A stretch of DNA of 64,000 nucleotides, from contig OX595985.1 in assembly GCA_951394045.1 (NCBI GenBank), positions 3,472,001-3,536,000 of the forward strand. Reading direction: 5' to 3'. This document shows positions 44,967 to 56,238 of the stretch, in pieces (the stretch's first letter is position 1; each line of letters begins with the position of its first letter). Origin of the DNA: Nitzschia sp. DOCU1 (Eukaryota > Bacillariophyta > Bacillariophyceae > Bacillariales > Bacillariaceae). Position numbers and translations under genes: made by a program. The notes beneath the pieces were generated by a model that saw only the letters and a program-made list of their open reading frames with translations, ran no database searches and had not been told where the DNA came from.

Positions 44967-46142
44967 ATGAAGCTCTCTAACGCAACCGTTGCCGCCGCCG
45001 CGGCTATTCCTCGCCATGACATGTCGAGAAAAGGTTTTCAACGAGCCCCGATCCCTATTCAACGTGAACCTGAAGTTGCAGTGAACAAGGAAAAGCTGGT
45101 TACCTTCAAGTGTCGCAATGTTCCTGAAGATCCAACCTCCACTCAGTTCGAACTGTCGATTCTTCCGTTCAACGGCGACGAGTCGCCTGAAACTTGGTTT
45201 CGCCTCCAAGAAAAGGCCAAAAAGGTGATCAACGGTCAGCACCTGACTACCGGTCCGCAAAAGTATGAGTTTTACCGCCGTATCCTCACCGGAAAGGCCC
45301 TCGCCAAGTTCGAGGAAACCGCAGCGACCGCTGGGAACGAAACAAGTGCAAATTTGAAAATCGTCCTCCAAGGAGTGACTAACTACGTTCTCCCGGCTCG
45401 CGCACTTCAGACCCAGAAACGTTACATGCGCCGTTTGTGTCGCAAGCCTCCTGAGATGTCGATGAAGGAATATATCAGCCGCTTCCAGCAACTCAACAGC
45501 TACTTGGCGATGTTTGACAGCACTCGTGGAGCAGCCAACAAGCTTCCCAACGACGAGATCATTGAGCATGCAGAATTCGCCATTCCCGCCAGTTGGCGTC
45601 AACAGATGATCCTGCAGGGTTTCGAGCCGATTGACCACACTTTGGACGAGTTTACCCAGTTCTGCGAGCGCCTCGAATTCACCGAAAAATTGCACGAAAC
45701 TCACCACGTCCGTAAGCAGAAGCCAGATGGCAACCATCCTCCGAAGGGGAAACGAGACCCGCGAATGGATCACTCGAAGCCCGCTATTAAGCGCGGCCCT
45801 AATGACAAGACTCCTCCCTTTAAATGTGCCTACCATGGCCCCAACTGGTCCCACAACACTGGGGACTGCAAGATGGTGGTGGCGCAGGCCCAGAAGATGG
45901 CTGCCGCCCATGGAAACTTCATCAAGAATGGCGATAAAAAGCCTCGTTACGGTAACCGCACTTGGGTTCGTGACGATGGCGGCGCCAACAAGAAAGAAGA
46001 ACTACATGCCATGATCCAGAACATGGTCAAGGACGCGGTCAAGGACGAACGCAAGCGCAAGGCGATTGATCCACCCGACGAGGAAAACTTCAATGTGGAC
46101 GAACTCTTGGCTAACCTTGTCGCTAGCGACGATGAAAACTGA
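44967..46142 (+). CDS. Gag of gypsy C
   Basis: 391 aa from ATG 44967 (an in-frame GTG lies upstream but has no reason to be used). Gag forms the particle. A capsid-like helical region (PFNGDESPETWFRLQEKAKK; TYVLPARALQTQKRYMRRLCRK) is followed by a C-x2-H-x5-H-x4-C knuckle (CAYHGPNWSHNTGDC, about 45827) and an acidic end. It ends with TGA at 46140. The pol frame is the same frame, with the next ATG at 46179, so pol is reached either by reading through the UGA or by reinitiation 37 bases on. A 317-codon antisense frame over gag is a shadow. Confidence 0.9.
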   Translation: MKLSNATVAAAAAIPRHDMSRKGFQRAPIPIQREPEVAVNKEKLVTFKCRNVPEDPTSTQFELSILPFNGDESPETWFRLQEKAKKVINGQHLTTGPQKYEFYRRILTGKALAKFEETAATAGNETSANLKIVLQGVTNYVLPARALQTQKRYMRRLCRKPPEMSMKEYISRFQQLNSYLAMFDSTRGAANKLPNDEIIEHAEFAIPASWRQQMILQGFEPIDHTLDEFTQFCERLEFTEKLHETHHVRKQKPDGNHPPKGKRDPRMDHSKPAIKRGPNDKTPPFKCAYHGPNWSHNTGDCKMVVAQAQKMAAAHGNFIKNGDKKPRYGNRTWVRDDGGANKKEELHAMIQNMVKDAVKDERKRKAIDPPDEENFNVDELLANLVASDDEN

Positions 46143-46178
46143 AGGTGTGAGCGAGTTGTACACGAAAAATCTAGTTTA

Positions 46179-49100
46179 ATGCATAATAATAAGGACGAGT
46201 TATCCTATTACAAAATCTCTGAAAGAGTAGGTGGGAAACGCAAAAATTGCCGATGTGACGAAGTTTTCGTTTTCCACGAGCAACACGATGGGGCACGACA
46301 TGCGAGCCCATCCGTCTATATACCGTCCGAGCCGGGCGAGGTCTTCGCCTCATTGGACCAATGCATTAATTACCGTATCGCGGCGGAATCGCACACGATA
46401 ACGCGACTGTACAACCGGAGCTCACCAAAACGCCAGAAAACCGCGCCAGACGAAATTCCGTACTGTTTCGTGCAAATTAACACGCGCCTAGGCAAGGCCA
46501 AGGCGGCAGCGTTGACGACGCTACTAGACACCGGAGCATCACGAGGACTGATCTCCGAGAAGCATGTCAGGAAACTACGTGTCAGGACGACACCATCGAG
46601 AACCACCTTCACGACAGCTGGAGGTGTCGTCGAGACACACCGCGAAGTAAAAATCCAGTTTAAACTTCCGGAATTTCATGCCAATAGGGTGATTGAATGG
46701 GTCTTCCAGGTGACATCCGACCTTGGCAACTACGACATGATCATTGGCAGAGATCTTCTGCGAGAACTAGGTGTCAAGTTCGACTTCAAGACAAGGGAAG
46801 TCGAATGGGATTTAGCTGCTATAGCAATGAAGATATATGGCGAGACGCCCAACGAAGACGCCTGGCAGGCCGACGCAGATGGTGGTGCCAAGTCTATTAA
46901 ACAAATCTTAGACGCTAAATATGCCCCAGCGGACATTCCGCAGAAAATCTCCGAGATGGACCATCTGTCGGAAGAAGATAAATCCGCCCTCAAGACGCTT
47001 CTTCAGAAACATGAGACGCTCTTTGACGGCACGCTCGGCACTTGGAAAGGCGAGCCCTATGATATCGAGCTAAAGCCTAATGTCACGCCATATCATGCGA
47101 GGCCATATCCAGTGCCGAAGGCATATGAACAGACGCTACGCGACGAGGTCGATCGCCTCTGCGCAGTCGGCGTACTAAAGAAAGTCAACCGCTCTGAATG
47201 GGCGGCACCGTCGTTCATCATACCAAAGAAGGACAAGACGGTACGGTTCATAAACGACTTCCGCGAGCTCAACAAGCGAATCAAGCGGAAGCCATTCCCG
47301 CTACCAAAGATACAAGAGCTACTGTTAAAACTAGAAGGTTTTCAGTACGCTACTAGTTTAGACCTAAACATGGGCTACTACCATGTGGAACTTAGTCCGA
47401 ACGCAAAGAAACTTTGCACTCTCGTCTTCCCATGGGGAAAATATGAGATGCAGCGACTACCTATGGGACTCAGCAATAGCCCCGATATCTTCCAGGAAAA
47501 GATGTCGTCGCTGTTCGCAGACCTAGAGTACATACGTACGTACATAGACGATCTTCTAGTACTTACTAAGGGTAGTTACCTAGACCACCTAGAGAAACTC
47601 GACGTGGTACTACAACGTCTGAAAGACACGGGACTCAAGGTGAACATCAAGAAGTCCTTCTTCGCGAAAGCGGAGCTCGAATACCTTGGCTACTGGATTA
47701 CCCGCGACGGCATCCAACCAGTAGCAACCAAAGTGCAAGCAATCCAAGCCATGCTCGCACCGCGCAATAAAAAGGAACTACGCGCTTTCATCGGTATCGT
47801 GAATTATTATCGCGACATGTGGGTGCGCCGTTCGCACATCCTCGCCCCGCTCGCATCACTTACGTCGAAAACAGCTAAGTGGGAGTGGACCGGCGCGCAC
47901 CAAGAGGCATTTGACACGATGAAGAAAATAATAAGTAAGGAGGTTCTCCTAACTTACCCGAACTTTCATCTACCGTTCGATATACATACTGACGCGAGCG
48001 ACACGGTAAGCCTATCGCGTTCTATAGTCGCAAACTCAATCCCGCGCAGACACGGTATACCACTACCGAGCGGGAACTACTAGCTATTGTAGAAACACTC
48101 AAGGTACGATTCTCCTAGGTCAACAGATTCGCGTCTACACCGACCACAAGAATCTAACCTATAAAAACTTCAATACTGAACGCGTTATGCGCTGGCGACT
48201 CATCCTCGAAGAGTATGGTCCCGAACTTGTCTACGTTCGAGGTGAGACGAATGTAGTAGCGGACGCCCTTAGTCGACTTGGTAAGGACGAAAAGCCCTTT
48301 ACCGAGGCCAATTTCGCAGAGTACTTTGGGGGCGATGAACTACCTGAAAGCGTCTTCCCCCTTACCTACAAGTACATTATGCGACATTAGCGAAAAGATA
48401 CCGCGCTGCTCCAAAAGGCAGCGTCGGACAGTAGATATAGTGTAAAGGTTTTTCGTGGGGGCGGTAAGAAACGTCCTCTAGTAGTTAGAGATGGTAAGAT
48501 AGTTATTCCGCAGTCACTCCAACGCCGATGCGTTGAGTGGTACCACGAGACACTGTGTCACCCGGGGGAGACCCGTACGGAGCACACGATTCGGCAGCAT
48601 TTCTACTGGAAAGGACTGCGAACCGACGTCGTCAACATCTGCAAGAAATGCAGGTTGTGCCAATTAACAAAGCGCAAGACCCTTAAGTATGGGCACCTGC
48701 CAATTAAGGAACCCGAGAGCGAACCCTGGGAAATCCTATGTGTCAATCTCATAGGCCCCTACTCGATTAACCAGGGTAAACGAAATAAGGGTAAACAGAA
48801 ACAACTCGAGCTTTGGTGCCTTACCATGATTGATCCGGCAACTGGCTGGTTTGAGATGGTTCGCGTACCCAATAAAGAGGCTTTTAGTATCGCCGAATTA
48901 GCCGAAAAGACGTGGTTCACAAGATACCCGTGGCCACAACAAGTTATTTATGACCGCGGCACGGAGTTCATGGGCGAATTCCGGCGAATGGTCAAGGAAG
49001 ACTATGGCGTGCTTGCGCGCCCAATCACTGCGAGAAACCCGCAGGCGAACGCAATACTCGAACGAGTACACCAAACTATCGGGAATATGATTCGTACGTT

Positions 49101-49515
49101 TGAACTGCAGCACTCAGACGATACAGTCGGACTCGATGGAATCCTGGCAGCCGTGATGTTCGCCGTGCGCGCGACATATCACACGACGCTACAGGCTACG
49201 CCGATGCAACTAGTTTTCGGTAGAGATGCCATTCTCAACACCCGCTTCGAAGCTAATTGGAAGCTCATCCGTGAGCGCAAGATGCAACGCATTGCGAAGA
49301 ACAATGCGGCAGAAAACAAAACGCGATTACCGTATGAGTATCACGTAGGCCAACAGATCATGATCAAGCAGGACCAACAACGTAAGTTTGGTGCTAACCC
49401 TTACGATGGTCCGTATCCAATAGTCGCCGTGAATGACAACGGTACAGTACGTATCCAGAAGGGTGCAGTTACTCAGACTTGGAACATTCGTAACATACAT
49501 CCCTATCATAGTTAA
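46179..49515 (+). pseudogene. Pol of gypsy C (two deletions and a stop)
   Basis: Protease LLDTGAS (about 46525), RT with FINDFRELNKR, LPMGLSNSPDIFQ and YIDD (about 47546) intact. In RNase H about 30 bases are missing after DASDT (about 48003), shifting the frame, and a few more after ETLK (about 48103); a TAG stops the frame at 48388. Integrase is then readable: HPGETRTEHTIRQHFYW with C..C, MIDPATGW, YDRGTEF, NPQANAILERVHQ, GPY/F (YDGPYPIV). Since the LTRs are nearly identical, this copy was probably moved by enzymes from a sister element while already defective, or decayed very recently. Confidence 0.9.
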
Positions 49516-49542
49516 GTCCTGTCCCTCCATCATGGGGGCGGG

Positions 49543-50074
49543 TGCAGTACACTGCTTTACACGTCGACTCCTTCGAATGATTGTAGTCCAATAATATTAG
49601 TCTATTTAGTCATGTGTGACATCATGTGTGATGACGTAGCATGACGAAAGCGTTGCATGCGGACGTGAACGCTAGGCCGGTCTCGGACATCGTCGGACAA
49701 GGCCCATAACCTATTGACGTCACCGTCGGCGTGACGTTGCATGACGCAGGCATCGCGCATGACTCCAGCTAGTCGAATGCCGATGAGATCCTAGTCTCAA
49801 TGCCACCTAAGATCTGGCACCTCGATGACATCGAGGTAGCTATACTTTATTCCAGAGTAGCTGACGACGTCCAAAGAACCCTAGTACAACGTCGTAGCTA
49901 GTCTACTACAAGATGCATCAACCTCCTGTTCGGATTGTTGTCGATGCATGTCAAAGGTCTCGACTCTACTAGAACTACGAGAGCCTACGAGACAACTTGC
50001 ATGAGAAATACATCTAGTTTTTAACCTAGCCATAATTTTCACAACCTTTTCGATCCTACAAACGACGTAGTGCA
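49543..50074 (+). repeat. 3' LTR of gypsy C
   Basis: 532 bp, preceded by the purine tract CATGGGGGCGG (49531-49541). Followed by TSD TGAG and the resumed pol of B2. Confidence 0.9.
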
Positions 50075-50078
50075 TGAG

Positions 50079-52772
50079 ACACCATAACTGCAATGTCTTC
50101 TTACTACCTAGTTGTTTTATCTTATATGGACCTATCAGGTCGACACATAGTGTATCCCAGGGGTCTATTTCTGCCGCCTTGGGTGGAAGATGCCCGTACT
50201 TGATTGTCTTTCGCTTGGTCAGCTGACAGGTCGGACAGGACTTGCAGATCCGCTTGACATCGCCGCGGATGTTCTTCCAGTAGAAGTGTTGTCGAATCGT
50301 TTGTTCGGTACGCGTATCTCCTGGGTGACAGAGCATCTCGTGATACCACTTGATGCACCGTTTCTGGAGACTCGTTGGGAGAACAATCTTGTCCTCGCGT
50401 ACTATTAGTTCTCGCTTCTTTCCGCCCCCACGATAGACTTTGACTGAATATCGCGGGTTTGTACGTACTTTAGCTAATAAGGCGCGGTCGGCATTCTGCA
50501 TGCGCGCTATGTTCTTGTAAGTGAGGGGGAATGCATCGCGCGGTAATTCGTCGCCCGCCAAAAACTCATTTAAGTGAGATTCGGGGAAAGGTCTATCGTC
50601 GAGATCGAGTCGACTAAGCGCGTCCGCAACGACGTTGTGTTCGCCCCTGATATAGACGAGTTCGGGGCCAAACTCCTCGATTAAGAGGCGCCAACGCATG
50701 ACGCGCTCCGTGTTAAATTCTTTATACGTAAGATTTTTATGGTCTGTGAAGACTCTGATTCGCTGTCCTAAGAGGATATTACGAAATTCCTTAAGTGTTT
50801 CGACGATAGCTAAAAGCTCTCGTTCCGTCGTAGTATAGCGTGTTTGCGCCGGGTTCAATTTTCGACTATAGAACGCAATCGGTTTCCCGCGTTGCGATAA
50901 CACCGCACCTAGCTGAGTATGACTAGCATTGGTGTGTATTTTGAAAGGTATGTTGAAATCGGGGTATGTTAATAGTGTCTGCTTACTTATTATTCGTTTC
51001 ATCGTGTCGAAGGCATTCTGCTCGACCGGACCCCATTGCCATTTGGCTTCTTTAGAAGTTAGCGCGCTCAGCGGGGCTAGAACTTCAGAGCGACGAATCC
51101 ACATGTCGCGGTAGTAATTAACTACGCCTATGAACTTACGTAGCTCGCGTTTATTCGTAGGTGCTTTCATCGCATGAATAGCTTCTACTTTCTTGGCGAC
51201 TGGTTGGATTCCGTCTCGCGTTATCCAGTACCCAAGATACTCCAATTCGCCTCGGGCGAAGAAGGATTTTCGGGCATTCACCTTGAGACCGGTGTCACGT
51301 AGACGTTTGAAAATTACTTCTAGTTTCTCTAGGTGGTCATTAAAATCGCCTTTAGTTAGTTCTAGTAGATCGTCGATGTACACTCGTACGTACTCTAGAT
51401 CCTCAAAGAGGGTGCCCATTTTCTCTTGGAAAATGTCGGGACTATTTGAGAGCCCCATCGGCAAGCGTTGCATTTCGTACTTACCCCAAGGGAGTACGAT
51501 AGTACATAGCTTCTTACTGTCTGGGCTTAACTCTATATGGTAGTAACCCATGTTGAGGTCGAGACTCGTCGCGTACTGAAAGCCTTCTAGCTTCATCAGT
51601 AAGTCCTGAATCTTCGGGATTGGATACGGCTTGCGTTTAATCCGTTTGTTCAATTCTCTGAAATCGTTGATGAATCAAACTGTTCCATCCTTTTTGGGGA
51701 TGATAAAGGTGGGCGCACCCCATTCGGAGCGGTTCACCTTTTTGAGTACTCCGACTCGACAGAGTCGTTCGACTTCATCGCGGAGGGTACACTCGTACGC
51801 TTTCGGTACAGGGTACGCTCTAGCATGGTACGGCTTGGCACCTTCTACTAGTTCAATATCATAGGGGGCCCCACGCCATCGGCCGAGGGTACCATCGAAT
51901 AGAGTCTGGTATTTGGCTAGTAGTTGTTCTAGCTTACATTGCTCATCCTTACTAAGGTGAGTTTGCTCTCTAGCGATGCTACGTGCATCGGCTTTCTCGT
52001 ACTTGGCGTCGAGAATTTCCTTGACGCGGTCCGACATCTCGTCGACGTGTCCGCGTTCATGTACATGATACGACGTCGCCGTCGTCGCATCTATTTCTTT
52101 CATTGGCATGCATGCATCGTCCCATTCTACTTCCATAGCTTTGAAGTCGATCACTAGACCTAGCTCTTGCATTAGGTCTCTGCCTATGATCATATCATAG
52201 TTACCTAGATCGTCCGCTAGGTGAAAGTCCCACTCGATCAATCGATCGTCGTGTAGTTCTGGTAGACTGAGTTGCGTGGTCATGCGTTCAGTACACTTAT
52301 AACTACCGCTCATAGTCGTGAATACAGTAGTCGCTTTTTGGGTCTTTATTTTTAGTTTACTAGCGCTGCTCTTCTTCCAGAGACAGCCACTACCGCCAGA
52401 GTCAAGAAGTGCCTTGACGGTTACTACTTGTTGCCGACGTCCGCCGCGTTGGTTAACACGAGCAAACGTGATCGGTACTAAATGGCTGGATTTTTGTCGC
52501 TTATTTGAGCCTGCAGTTCGACTACCTCGAATCGTATTCAATAAGTAAAGCTCGCGCTCGCGCTGTGCTTCCGCCAGACATGCGTCGAGAGAGCTGAACC
52601 TTCGAGATTCCCTTGCGTGTGAATTTTGCAAATTTTGTGTTGCGCTTGAAATGCTATCGCTATTGTAAAATGATTCCATGTATTGGACATCGTCCCTATG
52701 GTTAAAACTAGTGTAATTGTTCAATTTACCACTATTATTATTGTATTCACACGTAGTCACCGGCTCACGTCG
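50079..52772 (-). pseudogene. Pol of gypsy B2 (protease, RT, RNase H, integrase N-part)
   Basis: Reads from 52772 leftward: protease with LLDSGGS, a D-S-G variant of the usual D-T-G; RT with FIIPKKDGTV then TGA at 51675 (CGA to TGA in the conserved R of V-R-FINDF), continuing KPYPIPK, YIDD; RNase H (HTNASHTQLGAV, where the usual catalytic Asp of TDAS is Asn); integrase HHCC (HEMLCHPGDTR) to WCL, where element C interrupts. The same frame as gag, from which it is separated by UGA. Confidence 0.88.
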
Positions 52773-53849
52773 TCAATCCATCTCGACATCGCTGTCGCTG
52801 CTGACGCTAAGCTTGTCGAAATCTGGGAGATCGTTGAGATCATCCATGTCGTAATTGAAGTTGTCCATCGAAGGAGGATCTTCGGCCTAGCGCTTCTTGG
52901 CAGATTGCTTGACTGCGTTGTCCACCATGGACTTAATGTAGGCATGAAGCTCGCCTGTTTTCTTCTTCTTCTCGCCGTCGCCATAGTTGTTGCTGCGGCG
53001 CCAAGTTTTGTTTTCGAAGCGGGTCGTTTTGAAACGACCTCCGACGTTGGAGTGGGCAGATGCCATCTTCTTCGCCTGGTCCTTTAAAATAAGACAATCA
53101 TGGGAAGCGTGCGTGTTGTTAGCTCCATGATACAAGCATTCATACTTTGCGGCCTTACCGTCGGTTCCCGCTCTCGGGCCTCCGCGCTTCCTCTTCGAGG
53201 GATTTTCGTCATTCGACTTGCCATGCTTGTCCGCCTTATTGCTAAGGGCTTCATTGATTTCTTCAGTAGCTTCCAGCCGTTCGCAGAAGTCTACGAAGTC
53301 TTGAACCGTGTGTTCCACCGGCTCGAATCCTTGTAGGATCATCTCCTTGCGCCACTTGGCGGGGATCCCAAACTCGCAATTCTCCATGAGCTCGTCGTCG
53401 GGAATTTTGTTTTTCTCGCCTTTCGCGTCGAACAGCACGAGGTAATCGTTTAGCTCGCGGAGCCGAGCCACATACGCCTTCATTGTCATCGTCGGGGGCT
53501 TTCGGCAGATCCGACGCATATAGCGCTTTTGAAGTTGCACTGCGCGTTTTGGGAGAACATACGCCGTAACCGCGTGCAAACTTTTCTCGAAACTCTCAGG
53601 AGTTTCGGCTTCGAGTTCCGAGGCCTTCGCGTTGAACGCGGCCAATACCTGGCCTTTCAGCAAATTGTGTGTTAACGCAAATTTCTGAGGTCCCGTAGTC
53701 AAGTCCTGACCCGCGATCACATCCTTAAGTCATCCTTAAGTCCGATAAGGAAAAGGAACCACTCTTCGGGCGTTCCGTCGGTGAAATGCGGTTGTTTGAC
53801 GCGTCGCGTCAACGATTTTTTGTCTTTTGGGTCAATGCGCAAGTCGTAT
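52773..53849 (-). pseudogene. Gag of gypsy B2 (damaged)
   Basis: 5' part missing (joined to LTR at 53850). An 11-bp direct duplication (CATCCTTAAGT, about 53727-53748) shifts the frame. Then an open stretch (GQDLTTGPQKFALTHNLLKG...) with knuckle C-x2-H-x5-H-x4-C (CLYHGANNTHASHDC). A TAG at 52887 replaces a Lys codon present in family C; the true gag end by comparison with C is the UGA at 52773-52775. Confidence 0.85.
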
Positions 53850-54279
53850 TGTTGTAGTGGAAATAATTGTGAGATCTAAGTTATCGCTGATTATATCGCT
53901 CCTAGACCACGAGGGTCTTTCCTCAACGCATCCAGTATGCGTTGGATACAACTCCCACCGATCTAGCTTCTCGGATCTCTTCAAGATCCATAGCTAGATA
54001 CCGTTGGAAGTTCTAGTCCAGTAGTAGACGTCGACGGCTCGCCGCGCTCGCCATTGTCGTCGTCATTGCTCGTCAGCCGCGCCGGCCTTGCCCGTCCGTC
54101 CGTGCGTCCACAGACGTTCGACCAAGTCGACGTCAGCCATGTATGTATCTAAGGTATGTTGGTACTACACGTAGGCCATTGTGTGTACTCATCGTTCGAA
54201 CATTCTAACATTCCAATGTTACAACATTCTAACGTTCTAACTACTTGTTAGATCTAGAGGGGTATTCTAGTGTACTGCA
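53850..54279 (-). repeat. 5' LTR of gypsy B2 (inner end damaged)
   Basis: 430 bp, nearly identical to 43183-43639 but lacking about 25 bases at the inner tip, where it is fused to gag sequence. Confidence 0.85.
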
Positions 54280-55743
54280 CATTTCGGGCTCAAAGGAAGC
54301 AAAGATGGGCTCCTTGCCTTGGTTGTTTGTGCCTTCATAGAACGATCGCTCTTGATCAGTAGTGAAAATAATCGGCCCCTTAAAACCATGCAGCTTGTAT
54401 CGGCGATTCAGAGCTCGAAGCGAATCTTCAATCTCAAGCATGGTCATGCCTGCTACTAGCCGCCAAAGAAGAACTTTGTTGAACTCGTTCATCACCGTAT
54501 AAAGACCAACAAATGCACGTTCATGCTCCACAAGAACAACCTTTCCAATTTTCAAGAAATGGTTGCCACTGAGAAATAGGCCACCGTTCATTGTCATTCG
54601 GTGTCGGTAAAAGGGAATATATGATTCTATTTGTTCCACAGTCACCTTCAGAAGGTAGTTCAGGGAAGGCGTAGCCATCTCTGACCTATCATCATCAAAG
54701 GCAAAAAACAATGATCTGGCTGGGATAGCACGAGATTGGTCACCACTGTATCGGTAGAAACGTGCGCAATAGCTGCCCCACATGGTACGAAGAGCTGCAT
54801 GGGATTGGTGGTAGCGTTCGTCTACCATGTCGACAAACCCAGAGGCACTCATTCCATGTGCAAGTTCGGATCGCATGCTCTGAATCATTGTTCGTCTTAC
54901 ACCTCCACGAGCTGATAAAATGAATCCATTTTCGTTCCAATATGCTCGTATATATGCAGGAGCCTGGCAGAGGACGGCTGCGTCATAGCTGTAGAAAATA
55001 TATTTGCCTTCAGCAGTCTTTCCCCTTTCATCCATGCGAATTGAACATTTGTACTCCCTGCCAGTAAGAGCAGTAATGCCATCCTCGTCAAACACACGGC
55101 GATAATAATTGGACCAGCCATTGTGGACAACACAGGATGTCTCGCCGGGATGATATGGACAGCAGGGTTTCCCAGCAGGATAAAACTCGGGGAATCGCAG
55201 CTCAGGAGCCCAGAACATCACAGGACGACATGCAAAATCCTCGGCAGTCAAAGGGCCTTGACAACATCCAGCAGCAAGAGTGCTTTGGTAGAAGAGGGAT
55301 GGGTCTGATGAAGTAGAAGGGCCTATTGCTCATGCCATGAAGCTATCTGGCCAGCTTCCAAACCGCTCATGCTTCCCCTGTTCTTTGAAGCCAGTTGCAG
55401 CCTTCAGAATCCCAGCAAGTGAGTCGTAGAGTTTCAGGGTAGTTGGTTGAAACCGGCCCTGGGCAGAGCCGGACTTGCACTCGGCTCTATCACTGCTGGA
55501 ATCTTCACATGTCTGCTGCTTTTCCTGTTGATCAAGTTGTTTCGCCTTTCTTGTTGCTGCAGCTTTTTTTCCACGGCGGACTCGTTCTGGATCCTTCTGG
55601 AGCGTAGGCACTGACTGATTGGAGTTCATAAGTATTTGCAAGGTTCGTTGCTTCCGCCGCTCTTCCTTTTCCTTCTGGAGGTTTTCACGAGGATATGGAT
55701 TGTGAATCCTCTGCTTTGGGGCTGTATTGACATCCATAATCAT
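54280..55743 (-). pseudogene. Transposon T right gene, DUF6729-like and DDE-like N-terminal part
   Basis: ATG 55743, 488 codons to the B2 insertion, with one in-frame TGA at 55330 (context GCA-TGA-GCA, an easy CGA to TGA change). Residues about 1-135: basic disordered start (PKQRIHNPYPRENLQKEKEERRKQR). Then RPVMFWAPELRFPEFYPAGKPCCPYHPGE, GWSNYYRRV, YKCSI, an SARGGVRR segment and a Y-rich helix, the layout of DUF6729 proteins as I recall them. Last about 90 residues: LVEHERAFVGLYTVMNEFNKV, LEIEDSLRALNRRYK, IIFTTDQERSF, which resembles an RNase H-fold (DDE) core with an NEF motif and TTDQ. The exonuclease follows in frame at 43182. Likely the transposase of T; inference. Confidence 0.7.
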
Positions 55744-55922
55744 GTTGCGGGTGTTGAAATTTTGCGGGTGTTGAAATTTGATACATTGGACAATTGTGTC
55801 ATTGTTTGTGCGAGGATTTGGCCATGGTGCCGATAAAATTCAAACAATGCATTCCCTCCAATATTCGTATCAGATTTGGCGCGAAAGACAGTCAAACAAG
55901 TCAACAGACGGCTCATAACCTC
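55744..55922 (-). promoter_or_regulatory. Upstream region of the T right gene
   Basis: 180 bp between right TIR and the start at 55743; the only space for its promoter apart from the TIR. An ATTTTGCGGGTGTTGAA unit is partly repeated (55747-55780). No TATA assigned. Confidence 0.4.
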
Positions 55923-56088
55923 GTTTATTAAGCATTTAGCTGTTTATTTTATGAAGTAAAATCGCCGGTCAGCTTTATTAAGCATTTAGCTGTCTTTATT
56001 TTCAGAGTTCACACGCCCGTCCACCCTTATGAAGCACCAGGAACATGAGAGGGTTGCCCCAAGGGCTCACCAACACGAGCCCACCCGC
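55923..56088 (-). repeat. Right terminal inverted repeat of transposon T
   Basis: Core 55923-56055 is the inverse of 30428-30560 with about four mismatches, again with two copies of the CATTTAGCTG-containing unit. Outward match to about 56088. Confidence 0.8.
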
Positions 56089-56238
56089 TCGCTCTCAACA
56101 AGGGCCCCTTGTACGATACGAGGTACACCCGGGGGTAAACCCACGGGTAGGTAGGTAATGCGTACAGGTGGTGTTGACCTTGGCATTCCTTTGAAATCTT
56201 GCCGAGCGTCTTTGTAATCCGCTGGTTTCCCCACCACA

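Larger units (their letters stand above)
44384..50074 (+). mobile_element. Ty3/gypsy family C inserted in B2
   Basis: 5,691 bp with 532-bp LTRs (44384-44915, 49543-50074) that differ at about three positions by eye, hence young. Perfect 4-bp TSD TGAG (44380-44383, 50075-50078). Both LTR ends are TGCAGTACAC...GTAGTGCA, the same 10- and 8-base tips as family B, so B and C are related families. Gag is intact; pol has two small deletions and a stop. Confidence 0.93.
43183..54279 (-). mobile_element. Ty3/gypsy family B, copy B2, hosting element C
   Basis: 5' LTR at 53850-54279 and 3' LTR at 43183-43639 with gag, protease, RT, RNase H and integrase between, split by element C (44384-50074). It sits within the transposase-like/exonuclease gene of T. 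Flanks AATG and AACG fit a decayed 4-bp TSD. The inner end of the 5' LTR is joined directly to mid-gag (about 53850), so leader, primer site and gag start are deleted. Confidence 0.9.

Noticed and set aside
44958..45911. 317-codon open frame antisense to gag of element C
   Set aside because: It mirrors the gag coding region, has no recognisable domain and no ATG-supported start; composition shadow.
38150..55332. Reassigned UGA codon (alternative genetic code) to explain many in-frame TGA codons
   Set aside because: Host genes in the window use TGA-free frames and normal stops, and the TGA codons are at CpG-derived Arg positions within decayed transposons or at gag ends.
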